A stretch of DNA of 64,000 bases from a virus. A program made the position numbers and the translations under genes. This document shows, piece after piece, positions 34,430 to 41,760 of the stretch. How positions within the stretch are numbered: the first letter of the stretch is position 1; each line of letters opens with the position of its first letter. The notes beneath the pieces are model-generated. The model worked only from the letters and a program-made list of their open reading frames with translations. It was not told where the DNA came from and ran no database searches. The stretch spans positions 1 through 64,000 of the IMG/VR virus record IMGVR_UViG_3300020417_001379; one strand, 5' to 3'.

Positions 34430-35052
34430 TCAATCACCTCGTATTCTGCATCTATAACATTAGACGGGGCTTTCAGAGAAGCCATCCTTAACTCTATGTC
34501 GTCAAGCAATTCGGGGTGTCCTCTCAAAGTATCAACAAGAATAGCGCTTAAACTATTCATCTGTGCTTGAGCCAAAAGCAATTGTGAATCAACACCAATC
34601 TCTTTCTTCAATTGACCCACTAACTTTAGGCTTGAGTTAGCCTGCGCTATGAGTCTCGTAGCATCGGCTACGAAGTCAGAAGTAATACCACCATGCGCCT
34701 CTTTCCTTTCCTCTAACTCATCAAGGTAGGAGCGAATACGAACCACAATATCTTCTGCGGAATCAAGCGTGTTAATTGACTGCTCTCTCGCTCGTTCCAT
34801 GTGTGTTGCTTCTTCGGGGTCATACTCAATATGACTTTCCATGTGCTTCATTACTGTGCCTTCCGGCCAATTATGTTTAGACTCTAAATAATCCGGTGTT
34901 GCATCTTCCGACATAATATCCTTCTCGTATTGCTTACGGTTTTTATGGTCGCACATGGGGCAACCACCATCGAGAACCCATCGTAGCACTTCTACTACGA
35001 ACATATCATTTTCATTAGCAAGTCTCTGTTGTATCTCTAATCGCGTCTTCAT
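34426..35052 (-). CDS. Possible small terminase-like or regulatory protein
   Basis: This protein has 208 residues. Residues 28-80 contain GGCPMCDHKNRKQYEKDI, then NWPEGTVMKHMESH. This is a zinc-linked helix-turn-helix of the kind seen in small terminase and other phage DNA-recognition proteins (CPxC near the start, a helix pair, a terminal MxxH). The middle is a long coiled coil. TerL is far away at 54.4-55.9 kb, so the small-terminase reading is tentative. It could equally be a regulator. Confidence 0.45.
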   Translation of the reverse strand: MKTRLEIQQRLANENDMFVVEVLRWVLDGGCPMCDHKNRKQYEKDIMSEDATPDYLESKHNWPEGTVMKHMESHIEYDPEEATHMERAREQSINTLDSAEDIVVRIRSYLDELEERKEAHGGITSDFVADATRLIAQANSSLKLVGQLKKEIGVDSQLLLAQAQMNSLSAILVDTLRGHPELLDDIELRMASLKAPSNVIDAEYEVIE

Positions 35053-36344
35053 TCTATACCACCTGTCCCTATTCTACAAAGCATACCTTTACGCCCTCGC
35101 CTACTCGTCTCCGGCTCATACTCCTTATACCAAGACTGTCCTTCAAGGTTTTCTATCAGCCAACGCTTTGCGCTTTGGTAATCTCCTTGTGTAATCATAC
35201 GAGAAATCTCCTTCAACAATTGACTCTTAGGTAGGTCTTGCTTCCAAAAGGTAGAGCGTATCAATTCAAGGTCAGCATCCATAACTCTTCTTCTCTGCTT
35301 GAGAGAGAAGTTAAGTATCTCTTCTAAAGTATCGTCCATAGTAATCAGTAGCGGTTGTCCGCCTCTGTATGTGGGTTGCATCATGTGGTATCCTATCGCA
35401 AGCCTGCGGAACAGGTCTGCCTCGTAGGAACGAACATCGGGTCTGTTTATCCATTCGCCTATCTCGTCATCAAATATAATGCCTGTTGGTGGGTTGGCTA
35501 CTGCCGTCTCCATCCTGTTCTTTAACCATTGTTTTATTTCAAAAGCCAACGAAGCCAATTGTGTTCTCTCTTCTACGGTCATGTTTGACTGTTGGTGTTG
35601 AGCCTTTTTGTATAGCAATTCTTTTTCGGGAGTCATTTCAATGTCTATAATAAAGAATCTACGGTCAAGTCCCGAATCCAATTCAAACCTCGCAGGCTGT
35701 GTTCCTGCCCATACTGTGTAGCGGGTAGTGTATCTAACCCACCCGTTGCGTAGAGCCTTCTGCACCCTGCCGTTATCAAGAGAAGTTAGCAATTGGTTTT
35801 TCATATCCATGCTGTGGTCTTTCTTTGACGCATCAGACATACTACTAAACTCTTCAAAGCCTAAGAATCCGCCACACATCTCACGAGCAATCGGTCTGCC
35901 CGCTATGTTACCTTCTTCATCTACTGAACCAAACATACCTGCTTCTGTTACAGAGTTAGCACCCATCATGGTTTTCATACCCTGTCCCATGTCTTCGTTT
36001 TGGTTGTGTAGTAATCCCGTTCCTTCGGCAAGGAATAACAAAATCAAAATTGACTTACCGCTACCCTTCTGCCCTCTCAACATAAGGTGAATCCTTGTGT
36101 CCGGTAATTGGGACATAGGAGTATAGAACGGCATATTGTTATGTCTTAGCGGGCAATTAGGAATAGTGAAGTCGTGGTCTTCATCTACCAATGGGCTGTC
36201 GGGGTCGAAGTCGCAACGGCTACACTTGTTAAGAGCGTTGAATACATGGCTACCTATACTACATAGGAATATAGGTAATTTATCTTCCACATCTACATAG
36301 TAATTTCTTCGTGCAAATTCTTTAACGGTTGTAAATATATTCAT
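35049..36344 (-). CDS. MCM-like AAA+ replicative helicase
   Basis: This protein has 431 residues. The N-terminus has a zinc-like patch (CSRCDFD...CPLRH). The AAA+ core has Walker A LRGQKGSGKSI, Walker B GGFLGFEEFSSM, a sensor 1 stretch VWAGTQPAR and an arginine finger in LDRRFFIID. The final 90 residues look like a winged helix. The shape matches virus-encoded MCM-type helicases, though the large N-terminal domain of cellular MCM is missing. It would unwind DNA for the viral PolB. Confidence 0.75.
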   Translation of the reverse strand: MNIFTTVKEFARRNYYVDVEDKLPIFLCSIGSHVFNALNKCSRCDFDPDSPLVDEDHDFTIPNCPLRHNNMPFYTPMSQLPDTRIHLMLRGQKGSGKSILILLFLAEGTGLLHNQNEDMGQGMKTMMGANSVTEAGMFGSVDEEGNIAGRPIAREMCGGFLGFEEFSSMSDASKKDHSMDMKNQLLTSLDNGRVQKALRNGWVRYTTRYTVWAGTQPARFELDSGLDRRFFIIDIEMTPEKELLYKKAQHQQSNMTVEERTQLASLAFEIKQWLKNRMETAVANPPTGIIFDDEIGEWINRPDVRSYEADLFRRLAIGYHMMQPTYRGGQPLLITMDDTLEEILNFSLKQRRRVMDADLELIRSTFWKQDLPKSQLLKEISRMITQGDYQSAKRWLIENLEGQSWYKEYEPETSRRGRKGMLCRIGTGGIE

Positions 36345-37243
36345 GGTATGAAGTCTCCCTTGTCTGTGCTGTCTGTGTTAAAGCCATCCTTATTAAACCC
36401 ATCGGGGGAGAATACTTCGGTAGCATCAACATAGGTCATGTCTTTTAACTGCGACAATTTCATAGTCAATTCCTCTAATGCTTCCTCGTCATGCAAAAGC
36501 CCATACTTTTCTTCCATGTGCCTTAACATTGTATCTGCTGTATCGCTATCCATAAAGTCTGTGCTTATCGCACCCATCACCACTTCTGAGAAGCGGGGCG
36601 TGTTAGCACAGAAGGTAGCGAATACATCACACCATATCCAAACATTGGGTGCTACCGCGAAGTCATCTCTTGTCTCTACTGTATTATCACCGTAATATTT
36701 ATCCACTTCCTCAGTCAATCTAAGGAAGTCGTATTCTACAATGTGTCCGTGTCCTACTTCTCCGAAGTCCTCAAACTCCCTATGGAATCTAAAGAGGTTC
36801 GCTGTAAGGTAAGTCATTCTATTTACGCCCACATCATTTAGTAGCATTACTATATCCCTTACAATAGGGTAGGTGTAAAGCCAAACCATAGGGTTAGCGT
36901 TGGGTCTCATCGTAGGCTCTACGGGGTAGAGCGAAGGAATCCTAAGTATGAATGTCCTATCTCCATTTTTATTATAGACCTCATACAACCTATACTCCGG
37001 CCAAAACGGAGACGGAATATAATTCACACCGCCTACCGACATTAGGTTGGAATATATTTTAGCAATCGGCTCTTGCTGTCCTATCAACGCCTGTCCTGCA
37101 AGAGCGGTAGCGTAGCCGTGTTCCTGTTGGTGGTAAATTACCAAGTGGGTATTCTTTTTTTCGGGCTTCTCTCCCGTCCAAGCAATATCCACATTCATTC
37201 TACTTTCTATAACGCCTATAATACTCCCCCCTGTCTTACCCAT
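36341..37243 (-). CDS. PAC2-like fold protein (uncertain)
   Basis: This protein has 300 residues. The middle (YATALAGQALIGQQEPIAKIY, later YPIVRDIVMLLNDVGVNRMTYLTA) resembles the PAC2 proteasome-assembly-chaperone fold found in archaea. There is a helical acidic tail with repeated D-G-F-N. The protein overlaps the helicase gene by four bases and is probably cotranslated with it. The PAC2 reading is weak; a helicase partner is an alternative. Confidence 0.4.
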   Translation of the reverse strand: MGKTGGSIIGVIESRMNVDIAWTGEKPEKKNTHLVIYHQQEHGYATALAGQALIGQQEPIAKIYSNLMSVGGVNYIPSPFWPEYRLYEVYNKNGDRTFILRIPSLYPVEPTMRPNANPMVWLYTYPIVRDIVMLLNDVGVNRMTYLTANLFRFHREFEDFGEVGHGHIVEYDFLRLTEEVDKYYGDNTVETRDDFAVAPNVWIWCDVFATFCANTPRFSEVVMGAISTDFMDSDTADTMLRHMEEKYGLLHDEEALEELTMKLSQLKDMTYVDATEVFSPDGFNKDGFNTDSTDKGDFIP

Positions 37244-37587
37244 TCTTCCTTAGCAAACTTAGGTAAAGCCTGCGGTGAAAGAATAGTATGTTTGTAAGAA
37301 AGCATCTTGGCTATCTGCTCTTTAACATCTACAATATCATATACAAACACGGTGGTTGAACCGCCATACCCAAGAGACTTCATTTTTTCTTCCCCTACCT
37401 TCTCAAAAAACTTAGATTTTTTCAAACATTGAGCGACTTGATTAATCGTGTATGTGTTATAGGTCTTAGTCCCTTTCATCTCATTCATCCTTTCGCATAT
37501 CTCTCTTGTAGTCAATGCGTCTCCATTGTCCTGTATTATCTTGTAGGCGTTTTCTTGTAACCGCCTACTGCCTGTCGTCTTAGCCAT
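37216..37587 (-). CDS. Winged-helix regulator
   Basis: ATG at 37587 is chosen because an ATG 24 bases upstream falls inside the TATA/TGCGGA promoter. The 123-residue protein has a winged-helix pattern: QENAYKIIQDNGDALTTREICERMNEM, then TYTINQVAQCLKKSKFFEKVGEE. The upstream region holds a class B-like element. It is a candidate transcription factor for one of the promoter classes. Confidence 0.6.
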   Translation of the reverse strand: MAKTTGSRRLQENAYKIIQDNGDALTTREICERMNEMKGTKTYNTYTINQVAQCLKKSKFFEKVGEEKMKSLGYGGSTTVFVYDIVDVKEQIAKMLSYKHTILSPQALPKFAKEEWVRQGGVL

Positions 37588-37601
37588 ATATCTCACAATC
37601 C

Positions 37602-37642
37602 CTTTCCGCATTTAATTCTTTTTAATTCATCCACACAAGCAG
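37602..37642 (-). promoter_or_regulatory. Promoter with class B-like upstream element
   Basis: On the minus strand TGCTTGTGTGG is followed about 15 bases later by AATTAAATGCGGAAAGG. The first part is one or two mismatches from the TGCTTGCGTGGTCG element at 41-46 kb, the second is a class A TATA-start motif. Confidence 0.5.
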
Positions 37643-37678
37643 AAATAATAAATCGCATTACTGCAAGCCTGCGTGTTT

Positions 37679-37760
37679 ATTTTTTTTATTTCTTCAATGG
37701 TATGTTAGAGACTTTCCCTTTAACCTAAACTACTATTGAAATAATTGAAGAATTAATCAA
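37679..37760. other. AT-rich intergenic segment with inverted TTCTTCAAT
   Basis: The gap contains TTCTTCAAT (37690-37698) and its inverse ATTGAAGAA (37744-37752). The string TTTCTTCAATGGTATG also occurs exactly in the 57.64 kb gap, and a related segment lies at 50.35-50.43 kb. It is AT-rich with T-runs. Replication origin, terminator or regulator site are all possible. Confidence 0.4.
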
Positions 37761-37766
37761 AACGCT

Positions 37767-38582
37767 TTACTGCTCCCCTGTTTTTCTTTTTTCGTTGTAG
37801 TCCGTGAATTGAAAGAATTGCTTTCCCCAAGCAATTTCCAATGCGTCTCTTTCTTTAGGGAGCATTTTTTGTGTGCATCTTACGCCTGTTACCTTACCGT
37901 TAGCACCCCTTCTCGCTGAATAATTCGTAGCCAACATTACTGTTGCGAACACTTCCTGTAACTTAGCGTCCTCTATCATTGTAATAAGCCCCTTAATCAG
38001 TATAGGTTTGCACACTTGCACATACAAGCCCTCACCTATTTTTATTTTACCGCTTATTTTTACATGAAAATTAGGTGCTGAATGAAGACTTATGAACACT
38101 CTACCATTCTCGTGTGCAAGTATCTCATAATAAACTGCGTGTCTATCTACCCAAGTGCGGGCAATAGTGCCTAAACCCTCTACTATGGGTCTTGCATCTA
38201 CAATTCCCTTCACAGGTAAGGCAGGGTGGTCTTCTACCTTAACAATCTCCGCAGTCGTTAGGTAAGAGGTAGTATCAATCGGTAAGCAATGCTTAGTATA
38301 TACTACTACTGCCTTTTCTTCATCGTTAAAATACTCACTAACAATTCCTTTCATCGGCAAGCCTGCGTCCCATAGGGAAGCATACTCTCTATACTTCAAC
38401 GCCCTGTCCCAAACATGAATTATATCATACATTATCTTGTGGTCTCTCACAATCAATCTTTTATTTTTAGTCTCTAAAATAACATAGGGCTTCTTAATTA
38501 ACTTCCTTGTTTTTTCGCTACGAGAAAATGGAGTCGCACTAATTACTTTAATATCTTTAAAGGCTAAAGTCATTGCTTCCAT
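37767..38582 (-). CDS. 271-residue protein, unknown
   Basis: ATG at 38582 is preceded by GGTGG. The sequence is a beta-rich and helical mix (ISATPFSRSEKTRKLIKKPYVILETKNKRLIV). Patterns such as HPALPVKGIVDARPIVEGL recur in the middle, suggesting a repeated small beta domain. No enzyme motif recognised. It lies first in a run of small unknown genes. Confidence 0.5.
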   Translation of the reverse strand: MEAMTLAFKDIKVISATPFSRSEKTRKLIKKPYVILETKNKRLIVRDHKIMYDIIHVWDRALKYREYASLWDAGLPMKGIVSEYFNDEEKAVVVYTKHCLPIDTTSYLTTAEIVKVEDHPALPVKGIVDARPIVEGLGTIARTWVDRHAVYYEILAHENGRVFISLHSAPNFHVKISGKIKIGEGLYVQVCKPILIKGLITMIEDAKLQEVFATVMLATNYSARRGANGKVTGVRCTQKMLPKERDALEIAWGKQFFQFTDYNEKRKTGEQ

Positions 38583-38761
38583 GCTTTCCACCAATCCTCA
38601 TTCTCTACCTTATCATTCCTAACCCAAGCACTATACGCCTTCATGGTCTTGTAATAATCGTCTCTCAACGCAAAGGTGTATTTGGTTGGTGCTTTAACAC
38701 CAAACCACTTGTATGCCCTGCGTAGTATCTCTTCTGCATTCATTGTTTCTTCTTCACTCAT
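38570..38761 (-). CDS. 63-residue acidic/aromatic protein
   Basis: A short helical protein with conserved-looking aromatics (RRAYKWFGVKAPTKYTF and WWKAWKQ at the end). Overlaps both neighbours by a few bases, as genuine genes in this block do. Function unknown. Confidence 0.5.
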   Translation of the reverse strand: MSEEETMNAEEILRRAYKWFGVKAPTKYTFALRDDYYKTMKAYSAWVRNDKVENEDWWKAWKQ

Positions 38762-39047
38762 TTTCCTTCCCTTCTATCCAATTACTATAATCAGTAAAAC
38801 TATTCATCTTGTATATTTTTACTTCTTGTTTAGTCGTCTCACATTCTCTCGCCTCAATCTCGGACTCAATACCCTTAGCACCACGCATTAACTGTGCTAC
38901 CTTTATCGGGTTAGCCTGCACCGTTCTTCTCTCTCTATTGTTTAGCGCTTCTGCTATCTCATTAGCCGACATACCGACCATCCTATCTCTAAGAATATGG
39001 CCGACTGCTCGCCTTGTCCGTATAAACCTCTTACCTCTACTCTTCAT
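38754..39047 (-). CDS. Winged-helix DNA-binding protein
   Basis: GGTGATTTT sets the ATG. The 97-residue protein has a basic start, then VGHILRDRMVGMSANEIAEALNNRERR and NPIKVAQLMRGAKGIES, a standard helix-turn-helix with recognition helix. Likely a viral transcription regulator. Confidence 0.55.
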   Translation of the reverse strand: MKSRGKRFIRTRRAVGHILRDRMVGMSANEIAEALNNRERRTVQANPIKVAQLMRGAKGIESEIEARECETTKQEVKIYKMNSFTDYSNWIEGKENE

Positions 39048-39081
39048 AAAATCACCATGCGTTGAACCTTAATAAAACCTT

Positions 39082-39321
39082 CTACAACAATGGGAAATCA
39101 TTGTCGTCTCTCGGCGCTTCTTCATTTAACGGTTGTAATAATGGTAGTAACGACAAGAGCCGTTCTACATATACGCTCGCGTCCATCAATTCTTCCTGCA
39201 AATGTATAAGCCACTCTTCGTTGGTTAGGTCTTCCCTCTCCATAGTTACTCCATACTTCTTTTTACCTGTCTCTGCTCGTGCCTGTATTTTAGCACATAC
39301 TTTATCCTCTATTTTACTCAT
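39082..39321 (-). CDS. MazG-like nucleotide pyrophosphohydrolase family protein
   Basis: ATG 39321 is chosen over an ORF extended 34 codons upstream because GGTGG lies just before it and the extension overlaps the next gene. The 79 residues read KIEDKVCAKIQARAETGKKKYG, then EEWLIHLQEELMDASVYVERLL. This matches a phage-common family with the EExxD helix of MazG-type dNTP pyrophosphohydrolases. One acidic metal helix is clearly present. It may alter host nucleotide or alarmone pools. Confidence 0.6.
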   Translation of the reverse strand: MSKIEDKVCAKIQARAETGKKKYGVTMEREDLTNEEWLIHLQEELMDASVYVERLLSLLPLLQPLNEEAPRDDNDFPLL

Positions 39322-39364
39322 TTTTATTCCACCTGTCTCTCCAACAACCGCAGTATCTATCGTT

Positions 39365-39390
39365 ATATGCCCCGCATAATAAACATTTTT
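39365..39390 (-). promoter_or_regulatory. Class A-like promoter
   Basis: Minus-strand ATGTTTATTATGCGGGGCA matches the TATA plus TGCGG start motif and lies about 50 bases before the MazG-like gene. Confidence 0.4.
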
Positions 39391-39397
39391 CGGGCAC

Positions 39398-39721
39398 TTA
39401 CTCACCCCAAGAATCTTCATCAATGTCTAAGCCACCTGTATGCTCAAACTCCTTCCTTAGAAGGTCTAATACTTGTGTGTATGGGACTCTACCGTATGCT
39501 TCTCTTTCGCAATGGTCGCACTTAATTTCTATAACCGCTAAAGGAATCTCCATCTTTTTTCCGTTCTTGTAACTCTCAACATCTACTATACCGGCATCTG
39601 TTATGCTCCATTCTTCGTGCTTACAATTCCAATACGCTTCCTCTGCGAGAGCGTCATACGCCTCGTCTGCTCGGTATTCGTCCCGTATATCTGCTTCGTA
39701 ATCTTCTCTACTGTAACTCAT
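39398..39721 (-). CDS. Acidic zinc-binding protein
   Basis: This 107-residue, very acidic protein has a first cysteine in YWNCKHEEW and a second pair CDHCERE after a beta hairpin, which together could bind zinc (C-x-H...C-x-H-C). Overlaps its neighbours by a few bases. Function unknown. Confidence 0.5.
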   Translation of the reverse strand: MSYSREDYEADIRDEYRADEAYDALAEEAYWNCKHEEWSITDAGIVDVESYKNGKKMEIPLAVIEIKCDHCEREAYGRVPYTQVLDLLRKEFEHTGGLDIDEDSWGE

Positions 39722-39813
39722 TCAATCACTTTCCTTTTGTTATATTCTTTTAATACTTCAAGGTGGTTTTCAGCCAACCAACATACCAAATCTACCAATT
39801 TATCTTGACTCAC
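39718..39813 (-). CDS. 31-residue helical peptide
   Basis: GTG at 39813 overlaps the end of the previous gene and the TGA overlaps the next ATG. The peptide is one amphipathic helix (KLVDLVCWLAENHLEVLKEYNKRK). The tight coupling on both sides supports it. Confidence 0.45.
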   Translation of the reverse strand: MSQDKLVDLVCWLAENHLEVLKEYNKRKVIE

Positions 39814-39980
39814 TCTACAATCACCGCTATTTGTCTTAGCACATATTGTAGTGCCTCACACCAACCCTCGCAATTGTGCATATCGGGGTCGTTAAACATT
39901 GGGTCATACGCCTCAAGGTTCTTCTTCTCTTGCTCAAGTGTGGCCTCTATTTCTTCTACTAATACTCCTATCTTATTCAT
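39810..39980 (-). CDS. 56-residue acidic helical protein
   Basis: ATG 39980 has GGTGATACA upstream and overlaps the preceding TGA. The helical acidic sequence (VEEIEATLEQEKKNLEAYDP) includes HNCEGWCEAL, a possible metal pair. An upstream-extended start inside the neighbouring gene is less likely. Function unknown. Confidence 0.45.
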   Translation of the reverse strand: MNKIGVLVEEIEATLEQEKKNLEAYDPMFNDPDMHNCEGWCEALQYVLRQIAVIVE

Positions 39981-40102
39981 TGTATCACCAATCCTATACC
40001 TACGCATACTATCGCAAAGAATAGTAGCGCAATGGTTTGCACCCAATCCATCATGTCGTCTTTTCTTTCTTCTATTAATTCTTCTATGCTTTCTTTTATC
40101 AT
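39977..40102 (-). CDS. 41-residue membrane peptide
   Basis: ATG 40102 opens a charged helix (MIKESIEELIEERKDDM) followed by a membrane helix (WVQTIALLFFAIVCVGIGLVI). Its TGA overlaps the next ATG. Architecture resembles other tiny membrane proteins of this virus. Confidence 0.5.
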   Translation of the reverse strand: MIKESIEELIEERKDDMMDWVQTIALLFFAIVCVGIGLVIQ

Positions 40103-40114
40103 CTTTTTTACCCC

Positions 40115-40423
40115 CTAAAAATCACTTAGGAATAGTCCCCGCCTCTGCTGTATCATAGGAACAGGTGTAGGCTTATGAACCTTTGGTCTCGGCTTACTCA
40201 AGTCCGGCATCATTACCTCTCCTTTCTCTAAGCATCGTGGGCAAGCCTTGACTTCATGCAATAATTTTTCATCAGTCATATACTTGTTAGGCCACGACCC
40301 CCCTTCCTTTCCTGTGCATTCTTTAACCGTTATACTTTTTTGGTAATCTCCCTTTCCTACAATCTTTGTCTTCCATCTGTGGAACATAGGAACGCCTTGA
40401 ATAACATCGTCATTCTCCTTCAT
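40115..40423 (-). CDS. Basic protein with CPRC pair
   Basis: GGTGAAGCA precedes the start of this 102-residue protein. It has VKECTGKEGGSW and KACPRCLEKGEV, which could form one zinc site, and a proline-rich basic tail (KPRPKVHKPTPVP). Function unknown. Confidence 0.45.
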   Translation of the reverse strand: MKENDDVIQGVPMFHRWKTKIVGKGDYQKSITVKECTGKEGGSWPNKYMTDEKLLHEVKACPRCLEKGEVMMPDLSKPRPKVHKPTPVPMIQQRRGLFLSDF

Positions 40424-40647
40424 TGCTTCACCTCGTAGTCGGGGTGGTCTTCCGGTAGCCTGTGCTTCCTTCGGTCAATGAGGTTCTGTATCAATTGCTT
40501 GGCGGACTTAGCACCCTTGTTGAATCTCTCTTCTGCGTGCTTGTCTCCTACCGGACACATATTTTCTTTAACCTCTAAAATATCTATCTCATTCATAACA
40601 TGAAGGAATATCTCGTATTCCACATGAGGTATAGTCTTCGCTCTCAT
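40420..40647 (-). CDS. 75-residue helical protein
   Basis: The start at 40647 is preferred because the ATG overlaps the TGA of the preceding gene and GGTG lies upstream. The protein is helical with an IPHVEYEIFLHVMNEIDILEVKENM region and basic KHRLPEDHPDYEVKQ end. No family. Confidence 0.45.
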   Translation of the reverse strand: MRAKTIPHVEYEIFLHVMNEIDILEVKENMCPVGDKHAEERFNKGAKSAKQLIQNLIDRRKHRLPEDHPDYEVKQ

Positions 40648-41180
40648 TCGCCACACCACCATGTAGGCGTAGGTCTGCCTTCCCATGACGCAAACTCCTT
40701 GCTGTGGTAGTAGCGTCTGTATGCTTGCACCGCTACATTACCGCTTGCGTGCGTATCGCCTCTATAATTCGACTTGTAGTAATTAGGTCTATACTCATCG
40801 GGCATAGCAAGAGCAAACGGTGTAAGGTCGCCTTCGGGTATGAGGTCAGCCATCTTATCTAAGTGGCGAATACCTGCCTCGCAAAAGTGAGTCTTGCCGT
40901 ATTTTTTACTATACTCGTAACATAACGCTTGGCCGTGTGTAACAGCCCATAGAAAGTTAGTGCGTGAATCGCCAACCCAACGGGTGCAAGGGTGGTTGTG
41001 GTAGCCACCTTTTAGTGGTGTGCCCTTCTTAGTAAGAGGCATCATGTCGGGTGTAGCGCCGTGTCTAATCACAGCCGAACCACACATCTGCAATAACTCC
41101 ACGCACATTTTAGGCAGGTGCTTATTGCAGTAGTCTTTGGCGCTTGCTATTGGGCTTTCCTGTAATACAAATATGTTCAT
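40644..41180 (-). CDS. Conserved phage protein, 178 residues, function unknown
   Basis: The sequence follows a widespread phage family pattern: M-N-I-F-V-L at the start, then YCNKHLPKMCVELLQM, HNHPCTRWVGDSRTNFLWAVTHGQALCYEY and a FALAMPDEYR...AVQAYRRYYHSKEFASW...WW end. I recognise the pattern as a recurrent uncharacterised phage protein. Conserved His and Asp residues suggest an enzyme. A class B promoter lies upstream. Confidence 0.55.
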   Translation of the reverse strand: MNIFVLQESPIASAKDYCNKHLPKMCVELLQMCGSAVIRHGATPDMMPLTKKGTPLKGGYHNHPCTRWVGDSRTNFLWAVTHGQALCYEYSKKYGKTHFCEAGIRHLDKMADLIPEGDLTPFALAMPDEYRPNYYKSNYRGDTHASGNVAVQAYRRYYHSKEFASWEGRPTPTWWCGE

Positions 41181-41200
41181 ACAAATTACTCCACTAAGCC

Positions 41201-41237
41201 TGTGCTATTAAACCTGTTGGTCTCGACCACGCAAGCA
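41201..41237 (-). promoter_or_regulatory. Class B promoter
   Basis: Minus-strand TGCTTGCGTGGTCG is followed after about 10 bases by GGTTTAATAGCACAGG, then about 20 bases to the ATG of the 178-residue gene. The upstream element also encodes the C-terminal CLRGR of the 41208 gene, so it lies inside a coding region. Confidence 0.6.
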
Positions 41238-41450
41238 ATCTTCCTTTGTTACTTCCATCACATTCTGAGCAAACGAAGTGCTTAACCATACGGCTACCAC
41301 CTCACTCAGCATTTCCGGTGTCTCGGTCAAGGTGAAATGCAAGTCCCACAGCAGTAATCCTACTGCCTCGCCCATTTCGCCTATTTGTTTATCCATTCTC
41401 TCAACGAGGCTTTCAAGCCTCGCAAGAGTCGTCTCTGTCTCTGTATCCAT
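41208..41450 (-). CDS. Acidic coiled-coil protein, 80 residues
   Basis: Helical with coiled coil MDTETETTLARLESLVERMDK and a hydrophobic C-terminal half. The C-terminal CLRGRDQQV is encoded by the class B promoter element of the next gene, so the end of the frame may be constrained by that element rather than by protein function. Confidence 0.45.
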   Translation of the reverse strand: MDTETETTLARLESLVERMDKQIGEMGEAVGLLLWDLHFTLTETPEMLSEVVAVWLSTSFAQNVMEVTKEDCLRGRDQQV

Positions 41451-41508
41451 AGATGAGTAGCGGGTATCGCTACATCAATTTCTTCCCATACTTTACCGGC
41501 TATAATAA

Positions 41509-41727
41509 TCACTTCCTTTCATCGTATGGGCTGAATACTAACTTCAAATTGTTAAGTGTGCTTTCGTCATAATCTATAACGGTAAAAATAGTGCCCGACT
41601 TCAAATGGACTTCCAATGTTCCGTCTTCGGTCTCGACAATACCGGACACATCTCTCCTGTCTATCCACGCAACGCCCGTAGCGGTGCGTAGAGGCATAGT
41701 CCAATAGTCGTATTTCCTCTCGCTCAT
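41509..41727 (-). CDS. 72-residue protein, unknown
   Basis: ATG 41727 is chosen because the upstream frame starts inside a class A promoter (ATTTATATGCGGACAGG). The sequence is beta-rich (VAWIDRRDVSGIVETEDGTLEVHLKSGTIFTV), like a small SH3- or PilZ-sized barrel. No family recognised. Confidence 0.5.
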   Translation of the reverse strand: MSERKYDYWTMPLRTATGVAWIDRRDVSGIVETEDGTLEVHLKSGTIFTVIDYDESTLNNLKLVFSPYDERK

Positions 41728-41741
41728 GTATTCTACTCTTC

Positions 41742-41760
41742 CTGTCCGCATATAAATCTC
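41742..41760 (-). promoter_or_regulatory. Class A promoter
   Basis: Minus-strand ATTTATATGCGGACAGG, 15-30 bases before the 72-residue gene. Confidence 0.55.

Noticed and set aside
34426-35052. Confident small-terminase call
   Set aside because: The zinc-linked helix-turn-helix fits, but the gene is about 20 kb from terL and in a replication block, so I only call it possible.
39420-39424. Longer start for the 39082 gene at 39423
   Set aside because: The extension would overlap a neighbouring gene and a promoter; GGTGG directly before 39321 decides the shorter form.
41465-41508. Small minus-strand frame between the 41208 and 41509 genes
   Set aside because: A GTG-started frame of about 43 codons exists but mostly overlaps the next gene in another frame, and the ribosome site is too close to the start.
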